From: Anaerolineae bacterium
Lineage (GTDB): Bacteria; Chloroflexota; Anaerolineae; B4-G1
Direction of reading: 5' to 3'
DNA length: 10,057 bases
Assembly: GCA_030612185.1 (NCBI GenBank)
Contig: JAUWOI010000116.1
Coordinates: forward strand, 1-10,057
Of this stretch, positions 1 through 6,247 are shown piece after piece. The notes below the pieces were generated by a model that saw nothing but the letters and a program-made list of their open reading frames with translations, did not search any database and was not told the DNA's origin. Made by a program: the position numbers and the translations under genes. Position 1 is the stretch's first letter. Each line of letters begins with the position of its first letter.

Positions 1-19
1 GGGGGGGGGGGGGGGGGGG
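1..19. other. Poly-G run at window edge
   Basis: Nineteen consecutive G residues open the window, followed by CCCGGGG. The run matches nothing expected biologically at this place. It looks like the poly-G that two-colour Illumina instruments write when signal is lost, carried into a contig end. Bases close to this edge should be trusted less than the rest. Confidence 0.6.
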
Positions 20-738
20 CCCGGGGCAGCAAACGCAGCCGTCGTCTCCAACGGCCGGGGCTCGCTGTATCTGTACGTTGGAAACCTCGACCCTTCGACA
101 AGCTCAGGACACCGCGACAAAACGGCCTGGCGCAGGACTGCCTACCGGCAGTTGAGGGACTACCATGGGCAGAGGACATCCTGGCAGCCATCGCCGACCA
201 ACCAGAGACGGCCTTTGTGGTCTGCAATCGGGAGGAGGGGGGCATCGCCATCCTGTCTGCCGAGGGCGAGGCCACGCTCTCTGCAGCGGATGGAGGATTC
301 CTGTACCGGATGGCCTGGGGGAAAGACCCGCTGGGCCTGGACGAGGTCGAGGGCCGGGTGATCTCGGCCAGGGAGATGTTGGAGAAAACGTACGACAAGC
401 CTTTCCCCTATCCCTCACAGTGGATGGAACTCTTGCAGGCTCCCTGTTGTGGGGACATCATGATCGTGGTTGACAGGTATGCCTTCTTCTGGGACAAGCC
501 GTGGGTCATCACCACCCACGGAGGTCCTTCACGCGACGAGGTGGGCACCAGCCTGCTGGCCGTCGGCCCGCAGCACCCGAAGGCGGGTATCCGCTATGGC
601 GGGCAGATCGCTTGCGGATCTATCGGTCAGTTGTATAATAGCCTGCGCCGGATTCTCTATCGCCGGCCGCCACGCCATCGGCCCGATGCGGACCTGCTGT
701 TTGGATCCTGTGAGATGTTTCATGCTTCAGCGAGGTAA
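1..738 (+). CDS. Alkaline-phosphatase-superfamily hydrolase, 3' part, frame broken near its 5' end
   Basis: This is the C-terminal part of a hydrolase that resembles type I phosphodiesterase/nucleotide pyrophosphatase members of the alkaline phosphatase superfamily. The segment THGGPSRDEVGTSLLAVGP (about 520-576) matches the late 'HG...D..vPll..G' block that carries the last metal-binding His of that fold. The frame ending at TAA 736-738 stays open to base 1, but upstream of about 120 its translation is Arg-rich and unlike a protein. There the native-looking sequence is in frame 2: bases 35-85 read AAVVSNGRGSLYLYVGN, which resembles the 'NGrG.iYl' strand of the family. From NGLAQDCLPAVEG (121 onward) the native sequence is in frame 1. 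The switch coincides with a dispersed repeat at about 86-118. The gene may be a pseudogene, or the shift may be an edge-quality error. An ATG at 217 gives a 173-residue stub but is probably not the real start. The downstream MBL gene begins 6 bp later. Family assignment is moderate; substrate unknown. Confidence 0.55.
   Translation, partial: GGGGGGARGSKRSRRLQRPGLAVSVRWKPRPFDKLRTPRQNGLAQDCLPAVEGLPWAEDILAAIADQPETAFVVCNREEGGIAILSAEGEATLSAADGGFLYRMAWGKDPLGLDEVEGRVISAREMLEKTYDKPFPYPSQWMELLQAPCCGDIMIVVDRYAFFWDKPWVITTHGGPSRDEVGTSLLAVGPQHPKAGIRYGGQIACGSIGQLYNSLRRILYRRPPRHRPDADLLFGSCEMFHASAR
86..118. repeat. Short dispersed repeat inside the phosphodiesterase-like gene
   Basis: The core CCTTCGACAAGCTCAGG lies at 92-108. 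I recognise it as a short repeat common in environmental bacterial genomes, often annotated as the peptides 'FDKLR' or 'STSSG' in predicted proteins. Here it reads PFDKLRT in frame 1 and DPSTSSG in frame 2. Native-looking protein is in frame 2 before it and frame 1 after it. Outer boundaries are approximate. A related copy lies at 4251-4269. Confidence 0.6.
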
Positions 739-744
739 AACACG

Positions 745-1494
745 ATGAAGATCCAATTCCTGGGCACCGGGGCAGCCGAGGGCATCCCCAGTTTTGGCTG
801 CACCTGTCAGCGCTGCCAGGTGGCCCGAAAAGAAGGGGGCCCCAACGTCCGGCAACGGGCCTCTGTATTGATCGAGGCAGCCGGACATCGCATCCTGCTC
901 GATACGCCGCCAGAGATCAACTCGATGCTGAACCAGGCCGAGGTTTTTGATCTGTCGGCCATTCTCTTGAGCCACGAACACTTTGACCACATCGGCGGGC
1001 TTATCGCATTCGAGTACTGGAACCGGGTGTTGCCTATCTTCGCTGGCTACGATGTGCTGCCCAAACTCCGGCTGACCCCGCGCCTGGAAGAACGAGCACT
1101 CCTCTCCGGTTTCTATCCTCACACACGGCTGCACTTCGGCGACCTGAAGGTGATGCCCTTCAAGGTCATCCACCACGTCCCTTGTTATGGCTTCGCTTTC
1201 GAGGAGGCGGGAACGCGGGTGCTTCACTTCAGCGACTCTGGCCCCGAGTTGAGCGATCTCCACCGCCACCTGATGGAAAGGGCCGATGTGGCCATTTTTC
1301 ACACCCCCACCTTTGAGCCGCACCGCAGTCACATCGGCGTTCAGGAACTCATCTCCCTGGTGCAGGACTATCCCATCCAACGGGTAGTCATCACCCACAT
1401 CAACCACGACAATCTCTTGCACGCAGAGTTGGTGGAGAAGACTGCTCCACACGGAATCACAGTGGCCTACGATGGCCTGACATTGGAGGTCTGA
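745..1494 (+). CDS. PhnP-like MBL-fold metallohydrolase, copy 1 (catalytic residues intact)
   Basis: A 249-residue cytoplasmic metallo-beta-lactamase-fold protein of PhnP type. It opens with the family signature FLGTGAAEGIP. It carries a structural zinc site (C19, C21, C24 with H221) and the complete active-site set expected by comparison with E. coli PhnP: H77, H79, D81 and H82 (SHEHFDH), H143, D164 and H218 (ITHINH). PhnP cleaves cyclic ribose phosphate in phosphonate degradation, but no other phn gene is present, so the substrate here is open. A diester, a cyclic phosphate, or an oxidised cyclitol (given iolG and iolM downstream) are candidates. The start ATG at 745 is 6 bp after the previous stop, with GAGGT about 8 bp upstream. 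The last codons (Leu-Glu-Val) contain GGAGGT at 1485-1490, which serves as ribosome-binding site for the next gene. It is the most divergent of the three copies, differing in length between residues 93 and 221. Fold is certain; reaction is not. Confidence 0.9.
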   Translation: MKIQFLGTGAAEGIPSFGCTCQRCQVARKEGGPNVRQRASVLIEAAGHRILLDTPPEINSMLNQAEVFDLSAILLSHEHFDHIGGLIAFEYWNRVLPIFAGYDVLPKLRLTPRLEERALLSGFYPHTRLHFGDLKVMPFKVIHHVPCYGFAFEEAGTRVLHFSDSGPELSDLHRHLMERADVAIFHTPTFEPHRSHIGVQELISLVQDYPIQRVVITHINHDNLLHAELVEKTAPHGITVAYDGLTLEV

Positions 1495-1496
1495 CC

Positions 1497-2267
1497 GTGA
1501 AGATCCATTTCCTGGGCACCGGCGCAGCCGAGGGCATCCCGGCCATCGGTTGCGCTTGTGCCCATTGCACCAGGGCCAGAAACGAGGGCGGGAAGTTGGT
1601 CCGCGAGCGAAACGCCATTCTGTTCTCCCTGCCCGATTACGAACTGTTGGTTGACTGCGCCCCCGACATCAGAGGGCTGGTCAACAAGTATCAGATCACC
1701 AAATTGGATGGCATTCTGGCTACCCGGTCTCGCTACGACCACATCGGCGGCATCAAGGAATTCGAGTGGTGGCCGGGACGGTTGGATTTCCTGGCCGAGG
1801 ACACTCTCTTCGAGACCATCAAACGGGAGCACTGGACAGAAGCGCTCGACGCCGTTATGTTTCACATCCCTTACTATCCAGGGAGTTCCCTCTACTTCAG
1901 CAGATTCTCCATCATTCCCTTCGCCGCCCGTCGCCAGCGCCCCATCTTTGGCATCTCGGTGAAGGAAGGCGAGACCCGGATCGTCTACACCTCGGACACC
2001 CCCGTCCGCCTGACCAACTACGCCCGGCGCGTCATGTGGAACTGTGACCTGCTGATCATCAACGCCCCCACCTTCGACACGATCCTCGAGAACCACATCA
2101 ACACCCTTGAGGCGATTGAGCTCAAAGAGCGAGTGGGGGCCAGGCAGATGATCCTGACGTATATCAACCACGAGAACAGGCCCCACGACGAATTAGTGTC
2201 TTTCCTCCACCAGTTCGAGAGTGTATCCGCAGCCTACGACGGCATGGTCGTGGAGGTGCCCTCTTGA
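1497..2267 (+). CDS. PhnP-like MBL-fold protein, copy 2, catalytic ligands lost (probable pseudoenzyme)
   Basis: A 256-residue PhnP-like protein starting at GTG 1497, with GGAGGT 6 bp upstream. It aligns with copy 3 without a gap over 254 residues and is about 49% identical (125 positions by hand count). The structural zinc site is intact (C19, C21, C24, H225). The active site is not: the HxHxDH motif has become R77-S-R79-Y-D81-H82, the third His is R146, and the last is Y222 (LTYINH). Only D81, H82 and D167 remain of seven ligands, so two-metal hydrolysis is not expected. The frame is full length and free of stops, and non-catalytic motifs are well kept, which argues for a selected role rather than decay. 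It could be a structural partner of copies 1 or 3, or a binding protein for an anionic ligand held by the new arginines. Inactive MBL partners are known elsewhere, such as CPSF-100 beside CPSF-73. Its stop overlaps the TTG start of copy 3. Confidence 0.9.
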   Translation: MKIHFLGTGAAEGIPAIGCACAHCTRARNEGGKLVRERNAILFSLPDYELLVDCAPDIRGLVNKYQITKLDGILATRSRYDHIGGIKEFEWWPGRLDFLAEDTLFETIKREHWTEALDAVMFHIPYYPGSSLYFSRFSIIPFAARRQRPIFGISVKEGETRIVYTSDTPVRLTNYARRVMWNCDLLIINAPTFDTILENHINTLEAIELKERVGARQMILTYINHENRPHDELVSFLHQFESVSAAYDGMVVEVPS

Positions 2268-3028
2268 GGATCAAATTTCTGGGCACCGGCTCGGCCGAGG
2301 GCATCCCGGCCATTAATTGCGACTGTGCCCATTGTACCCGTTCCAGGAAGGAAGGCGGAAGACTGGTGAAGAGGAGGAACGCTGTGCTCTTCTCTCCGCC
2401 TGGCTACGAGTTATTGCTCGATACTCCGCCAGACATCAGAGCGTCACTAGCCCAGGGCAAGGTTCTCCGGATAGATGGTATCTTTCTCACCCACGCCCAC
2501 CACGATCACACCGGCGGACTGGAGGAATTCCTTTACTGGAAAAGGGACCTGGACCTCTTCGTCGAGCCGGATGTGTACGAATCTCTGCGGCGAGAGGATT
2601 GGGGCGACACGCTGCCCGACATCGCCTTTCACTGCCCCTTCCACCCAGGGATGGCCATCCATTTCGACGGCTTCTTCTTCATCCCTTTCGCTGTCAGCCA
2701 CACGGTTCCCTGCTCCGGCCTGGCCATCTACGAGAACGATCACAAGATCGTCTACACCTCCGATACCCGCAATTGGTTCAGTAATTACGCCTACTGCCTG
2801 ATGGACGAGGCTGATCTGCTGATTGTCAACACTCCTCACTTTTCCCCACCGCACGAAGATCACATCACCTCACTCGAAGCGGTCGAGTTGAAAGAGCGGA
2901 TGGGAGCCAACCGTTTGATCCTGACGCATTGCAATCACCATAACCGGCCCCAGGACGAACTGGAAGAGTGGGCCAAAGGGTTGGATGGAGTCACAGTGGC
3001 CTATGATGGCCTGGAGATTGAGGTCTGA
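2264..3028 (+). CDS. PhnP-like MBL-fold metallohydrolase, copy 3 (catalytic residues intact)
   Basis: A 254-residue PhnP-like MBL-fold hydrolase. The start is TTG at 2264, overlapping the TGA of copy 2 (2265-2267). This start is chosen because it places FLGTGSAEGIP at the same distance from the N-terminus as in the other copies and lies 6 bp after GGAGGT (2252-2257). All ligands are present: structural C19, C21, C24 and H225; active-site H77, H79, D81 and H82 (THAHHDH), H146, D167 and H222. No signal peptide, so it should act in the cytoplasm. It is the closest relative of the inactive copy 2, and the two probably arose by a later duplication than the one separating copy 1. The rare TTG start and 4-bp overlap suggest its translation depends on ribosomes finishing copy 2, which would tie the amounts of active and inactive protein together. 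Metal-dependent hydrolysis is expected; the substrate cannot be read from sequence. Confidence 0.9.
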   Translation: MRIKFLGTGSAEGIPAINCDCAHCTRSRKEGGRLVKRRNAVLFSPPGYELLLDTPPDIRASLAQGKVLRIDGIFLTHAHHDHTGGLEEFLYWKRDLDLFVEPDVYESLRREDWGDTLPDIAFHCPFHPGMAIHFDGFFFIPFAVSHTVPCSGLAIYENDHKIVYTSDTRNWFSNYAYCLMDEADLLIVNTPHFSPPHEDHITSLEAVELKERMGANRLILTHCNHHNRPQDELEEWAKGLDGVTVAYDGLEIEV

Positions 3029-3029
3029 A

Positions 3030-5051
3030 ATGAGCGCGATAGAGATTCAAGAGTGGAAACAGGCCCGGCAAACCGCCTTTGCCCAGGACGTGCTGACCGC
3101 TTTCACGCAGCGCCCGGCCGACCTCCTGCCGTTTGAAGAGGTGCGCCGGAGGCTGCAACTGCACAACCAGCGCTACCTGGGGCTTCAGGATGTACCCCTG
3201 GATCACATCGTGGGCAGCGTGGGCCGCTATCAGGATTTCACCCGCGCCTTCTTCCCCCGGCAAGAGGGCATGGGAGAGCGGTGGCGGCGAGTGGACAGGC
3301 TGGTCTCCACCGGCGGCGGTCTCCCTCCCGTCGAACTTTATAAAGTCGGCCAGGCCTACTTCGTCCGCGATGGGAACCACCGCGTCTCGGTGGCACGCCA
3401 GCACAACACTCCTACCATACAGGCCTACGTCTGGGAATATGAAACCCGCGTCCCCCTGGAGCCGGATACCGATGTAGATGATCTGTTGAGCAAGGCCGCC
3501 CACGCTGCGTTCCTGGAGCGCACCAACGTAGATCATCTCTGCCCCGACCTGCACATCGAACTTACCCAGCCAGATGGGTACGAGGACTTGCTATACGAAA
3601 TTGAGACCTTCCAACAAAGTGTCTCCATAATAGATGAGCGGGAGGTGGGTTTCGAAGAGGCAGTGGCGCTGTGGTGCGAGATGCACTACACCCCCATCAT
3701 CCAGATCATCCGGCAGCGTGGTATCCTCCAGGAGTTCCCTGGCCGCACGGAGGCCGACCTGTATCTCTGGCTGCGCCGCAACCACGAGGAACTGGAAGCG
3801 CGATACGGCCATAGAGTCCTGCTAGAGGAGGCCGCCGCTGACCTGGCGAAACGGTTCGGTGAGAAGCCCACGCCAGCCCGCCAGATCAAAAAAGCGGTCG
3901 AACGGCTGGCGGAAGGCGTGGGCGAACTGGGCGGCCGGCTGATGGAAAGCATCGCGCCGGGCGCTCAAGCGCAAGAGGATGACGCTCTGGCCGCCGCGCT
4001 GCTGGCCCCTATCCGCCGCGTTGCCACGACCACGCCGCCGTATCGCTTCCGGGGGACGACTCAGGCCGAATGGAAAACGTGGCACACCGAACTCCGCGAG
4101 CGGCTGTGGGACCTGTTGGGCGTCGGCGACCGCCCCTGGCAACCTTATGGCCCAGACGAACTGAAGGCTGAGATCGAGGAACGAACCCAGATTGATGGTC
4201 TCTGGCGTGAACTCATCTGGTTGAACACCGACGAAGACCATTCGGCTGAGCCTTCGTCCCGAGCTCAGGCCGAGGGGCGCTCACAGCGAAGCCTGCGCGT
4301 GCCCGTCTACCTGTTCCTACCGGCGGAAGCCAACGAGCCACGACCAGCCGTCGTCGTCTTCCCCGGCCACGGCACCATCGCCCAGACAGCCGGACTGGAA
4401 AAGTCATATCAGCGGGCCAACGCGTTGGAACTGGCCCGCGCTGGCTTCGTCACACTGACCATGGAACTGCGCGGGTTCGGCAGGCTGGGCGCAATGGGCC
4501 ACTTGCAGATTGACGCGGCCGCCCGGCTGATAGGCCGCACCTGGTACGGCCTGCTGGTCCAGGACGCAATGCGCGCCATAGATTATCTCCTCACTCGCCC
4601 GGAGGTGGATCCGGCCCGCATCGGCACGACCGGCATCGGCGCTGGTGGCGCGCTGACTATGTACACAACAGCCCTAGACGACCGGGTGAAGGTGGCATTG
4701 GTCAACAGTTACCTCGGCAAGTACGTCGTCACCTGCCTGGACGAAAAACACTGCCCCTGCAATGACATCCCCGGCATCCTACGCTATGCCGAGATGGGAG
4801 ACGTGGCCGCTCTCATCGGACCGCGGCCGGTGATGTTCGTCAGCGGCCAGCGCGCTCCGGCCACCCCCCACGCGGCGCGCGGGTCCTTTGCCATCGTGCG
4901 CCAGGTATACCGGATTCTGGGCGTGCCGCAGCGTGCCAAACTGATCGAGCCGGAGGAAATGGGGCATTACTTTGACAGTCAACTGGCTATTGGCTGGTTT
5001 CGCCGGTGGTTAGCAAGAAACCAGGTTTTTCGGAAAAAACCTGGTTTCTAA
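3030..5051 (+). CDS. ParB/sulfiredoxin-like domain fused to a degenerate alpha/beta-hydrolase domain
   Basis: A 673-residue two-part protein. ATG 3030 is chosen over an in-frame ATG at 2985 because it follows the upstream TGA directly and has GAGGT (3020-3024) at good spacing. Residues about 35-140 resemble a ParB/sulfiredoxin-like domain, with R113-D-G-N-H-R118 as its hallmark. Residues about 180-300 form a helical region containing FPGRTEADLYLW, which I have seen beside such domains but cannot name. Residues about 423-662 resemble dienelactone-hydrolase/acetyl-xylan-esterase-like alpha/beta hydrolases: FPGHG (444-448), LRGFG (480-484), HCPCNDIPGILRYAEM (574-589), GPRPV (597-601). The nucleophile elbow, normally GxSxG, is G535-I-G537-A-G539, and the usual Asp position reads A609 (GQRAPATP); only H646 of the triad is clear. 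The domain probably lacks serine-hydrolase activity. The linker (about 401-423) contains a dispersed-repeat relative, and the last residues are encoded by a palindrome. No signal peptide. Role unknown; perhaps ligand binding or regulation. Confidence 0.85.
   Translation: MSAIEIQEWKQARQTAFAQDVLTAFTQRPADLLPFEEVRRRLQLHNQRYLGLQDVPLDHIVGSVGRYQDFTRAFFPRQEGMGERWRRVDRLVSTGGGLPPVELYKVGQAYFVRDGNHRVSVARQHNTPTIQAYVWEYETRVPLEPDTDVDDLLSKAAHAAFLERTNVDHLCPDLHIELTQPDGYEDLLYEIETFQQSVSIIDEREVGFEEAVALWCEMHYTPIIQIIRQRGILQEFPGRTEADLYLWLRRNHEELEARYGHRVLLEEAAADLAKRFGEKPTPARQIKKAVERLAEGVGELGGRLMESIAPGAQAQEDDALAAALLAPIRRVATTTPPYRFRGTTQAEWKTWHTELRERLWDLLGVGDRPWQPYGPDELKAEIEERTQIDGLWRELIWLNTDEDHSAEPSSRAQAEGRSQRSLRVPVYLFLPAEANEPRPAVVVFPGHGTIAQTAGLEKSYQRANALELARAGFVTLTMELRGFGRLGAMGHLQIDAAARLIGRTWYGLLVQDAMRAIDYLLTRPEVDPARIGTTGIGAGGALTMYTTALDDRVKVALVNSYLGKYVVTCLDEKHCPCNDIPGILRYAEMGDVAALIGPRPVMFVSGQRAPATPHAARGSFAIVRQVYRILGVPQRAKLIEPEEMGHYFDSQLAIGWFRRWLARNQVFRKKPGF
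4251..4269. repeat. Probable second copy of the short dispersed repeat, in frame in an interdomain linker
   Basis: CCTTCGTCCCGAGCTCAGG shares the CCTTCG...AGCTCAGG ends of the repeat core at 92-108, with a middle two bases longer. It encodes the Ser/Arg/Gln-rich linker (about residues 405-420) between the middle region and the hydrolase-like domain of the fusion protein. A chance match is possible, but the position in a linker fits an insertion tolerated by the protein. Confidence 0.4.
5016..5049. repeat. Perfect 15-bp inverted repeat spanning the end of the fusion gene
   Basis: The arms AGAAACCAGGTTTTT (5016-5030) and AAAAACCTGGTTTCT (5035-5049) pair perfectly around the loop CGGA. The right arm ends on the first base of the TAA stop of the 3030-5051 gene, so the palindrome encodes that protein's last residues (about RNQVFRKKPGF). 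I recognise similar A/T-centred AGAAACC...GGTTTCT palindromes as dispersed intergenic elements in Chloroflexota and cyanobacteria. The RNA hairpin would sit 9 bp before the ribosome-binding site of iolG. No U-tract follows, so it is not a standard terminator. It could protect a processed 3' end or reduce read-through. Confidence 0.75.
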
Positions 5052-5070
5052 ATAGATAAGGAGAAAAGAC

Positions 5071-6096
5071 GTGTCTTCTAAAGTGAACGTTGGGCTTATT
5101 GGCGCGGGGCGCATAGGGCGACTCCACGCCGAGCACCTGGCCTTTCGCATTCCCGACGCCAACCTGCTGGCCGTATCCGATATCATCCTGAAGGCAGCCC
5201 AGAAGTGCGCTGACGACCTTGGCATCCCTACTGCCACCCAGGATCACAGAATCATTATGGAAAACCCCGACATCGAGGCCGTCGTCGTATGTTCCAGCAC
5301 CAACACCCACGCCCAGATGATCGAGGAAGCGGCCGCCGCCGGCAAGCACATCTTCTGCGAAAAACCCATCGCCCATGATTTGGGCGAGATTGACCGGGCG
5401 CTGGCGGCGGTGGAGGAGGCTGGCGTCAAGTTGCAGATCGGCTTCAACCGCCGCTTCGACCCCAACTTCCAGCGCGTCCGGGAACTGGTGGCGACCGGCA
5501 AGATTGGAGAGCCCCACATCCTGCGCATCACCAGCCGCGATCCGGCACCGCCACCCATCGAGTATATCAAAATCTCAGGCGGCATCTTCCTGGATATGAC
5601 CATCCACGACTTTGACATGGCCCGTTACCTCATCGGCAGCGAGGTGGAGGAGATCTACGCCGCCGGCGGCGTGATGGTGGACCCGGCCATCGGTCAGGCT
5701 GGCGACATAGACACGGCGGTCATCACCCTGCGCTTCGAGAACGGCGTCATCGGCACGATAGACAACAGCCGCAAGGCAGTCTACGGCTACGATCAGCGGG
5801 TCGAGGTCTTTGGCAGCGCCGGGTGTGCCAGTGCCGACAACAATTATCCCAACACCGCCATCATCAGCGACGGTCAGAGCGTCCACCGTGACTTGCCGCT
5901 TAACTTCTTCATAGAACGCTACATTGAGTCCTACGTCGCCGAGATGGAAACGTTCATCGAGTGTGTCCAGCAGGACAAGACGCCGCCGGTAACCGGGGTT
6001 GACGGGCGTATCCCAGTCGTCATGGGCTACGCGGCCCGCAAGTCCTACGAGGAGAATCGCCCGGTCAAACTGAGCGAAATCGCGCCGGTCTTGTAA
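5071..6096 (+). CDS. iolG: Inositol 2-dehydrogenase-like oxidoreductase (Gfo/Idh/MocA family)
   Basis: A 341-residue NAD(P)-dependent dehydrogenase. The expected reaction is myo-inositol to 2-keto-myo-inositol (scyllo-inosose) in the cytoplasm. The N-terminal Rossmann motif is VGLIGAGRIG (7-16), with an acidic residue D37 at the end of the second strand, which favours NAD. The EKP motif is at 97-99. The catalytic set known from Bacillus subtilis IolG appears as K98, D175 and H179 within GGIFLDMTIHDFD (170-182). Segments SRDPAPPP and AVYGYDQRVEVFGS match inositol dehydrogenases better than other family members. Length is normal. The start is GTG 5071 with AAGGAG (5058-5063) 7 bp upstream; no ATG fits. 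It lies 19 bp after the fusion gene with a hairpin between, so it may be transcribed with the upstream operon. A related cyclitol or scyllo-inositol substrate is possible. The repressor gene follows after a promoter region. Confidence 0.88.
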   Translation: MSSKVNVGLIGAGRIGRLHAEHLAFRIPDANLLAVSDIILKAAQKCADDLGIPTATQDHRIIMENPDIEAVVVCSSTNTHAQMIEEAAAAGKHIFCEKPIAHDLGEIDRALAAVEEAGVKLQIGFNRRFDPNFQRVRELVATGKIGEPHILRITSRDPAPPPIEYIKISGGIFLDMTIHDFDMARYLIGSEVEEIYAAGGVMVDPAIGQAGDIDTAVITLRFENGVIGTIDNSRKAVYGYDQRVEVFGSAGCASADNNYPNTAIISDGQSVHRDLPLNFFIERYIESYVAEMETFIECVQQDKTPPVTGVDGRIPVVMGYAARKSYEENRPVKLSEIAPVL

Positions 6097-6113
6097 CGCC
6101 GCGCAGAATCTGC

Positions 6114-6142
6114 TTGACAAAGGTCACTAAGTATGTTATAAT
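6114..6142 (+). promoter_or_regulatory. Consensus sigma70-type promoter for the LacI-family gene
   Basis: TTGACA (6114-6119) and TATAAT (6137-6142) are both perfect consensus hexamers with a 17-bp spacer. A TG at 6134-6135 adds an extended -10. The expected start of transcription is near 6149, inside the first LacI-type palindrome. This is a very strong predicted promoter for a repressor gene, and fits tight autoregulation. The resulting leader is about 100 nt. Confidence 0.85.
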
Positions 6143-6145
6143 CTT

Positions 6146-6161
6146 TTGCACACGTTTGCAA
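6146..6161. promoter_or_regulatory. LacI-type operator O1
   Basis: TTGCACACGTTTGCAA is a 16-bp palindrome with central CG, the classic form of LacI/GalR-family operators; 7 of 8 positions are symmetric. It begins 4 bp after the -10 box and covers the predicted transcription start, so a bound repressor would block initiation. The natural ligand is the LacI protein encoded at 6248-7258 (inference). Confidence 0.75.
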
Positions 6162-6185
6162 GCCCGTCACAAGCAGCCCGTCACA
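6161..6185 (+). repeat. 11-bp direct repeat in the lacI leader
   Basis: AGCCCGTCACA occurs at 6161-6171 and again at 6175-6185, with a 14-bp period. It lies in the transcribed leader between the two operators. It may be a slippage product or another protein site; nothing else supports a function. Confidence 0.5.
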
Positions 6186-6216
6186 CCTCAGCAAGATCAC
6201 TTTTCTTGAGCAGGTA

Positions 6217-6232
6217 ATGCACACGTGTGTAT
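6217..6232. promoter_or_regulatory. LacI-type operator O2
   Basis: ATGCACACGTGTGTAT is a second CG-centred palindrome, symmetric at 7 of 8 positions and sharing TGCACACGT with O1. Its centre is 71 bp downstream of O1's, and it ends 2 bp before the AGGAG ribosome-binding site of the repressor gene (6235-6239). The pair could hold a DNA loop, or O2 could act as a roadblock to transcription. Confidence 0.65.
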
Positions 6233-6247
6233 GCAGGAGTATCCCCC

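Noticed and set aside
727..1452. Long minus-strand open frame (241 codons) opposite MBL copy 1
   Set aside because: The plus strand encodes a clear PhnP-like protein with all motifs; the antisense translation shows no family features and is a by-product of GC-rich codon usage.
745..3028. Reading the MBL trio as a carbon-phosphorus lyase (phn) cluster
   Set aside because: Only PhnP-like genes are present; no phnG to phnM homologues are seen, so phosphonate degradation is not supported.
2985..3029. Upstream in-frame ATG for the ParB-like fusion gene
   Set aside because: It would overlap the conserved C-terminus of MBL copy 3; ATG 3030 has a properly spaced GAGGT and directly follows the stop.
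5016..5060. Rho-independent terminator after the fusion gene
   Set aside because: The hairpin lies in coding sequence and has no following T-run; iolG begins 22 bp after the stem with a good ribosome-binding site.
6227..6247. GTG 6227 as start of the LacI repressor
   Set aside because: It lies inside operator O2 and lacks a ribosome-binding site; ATG 6248 has AGGAG at 8 bp and gives the normal N-terminus.
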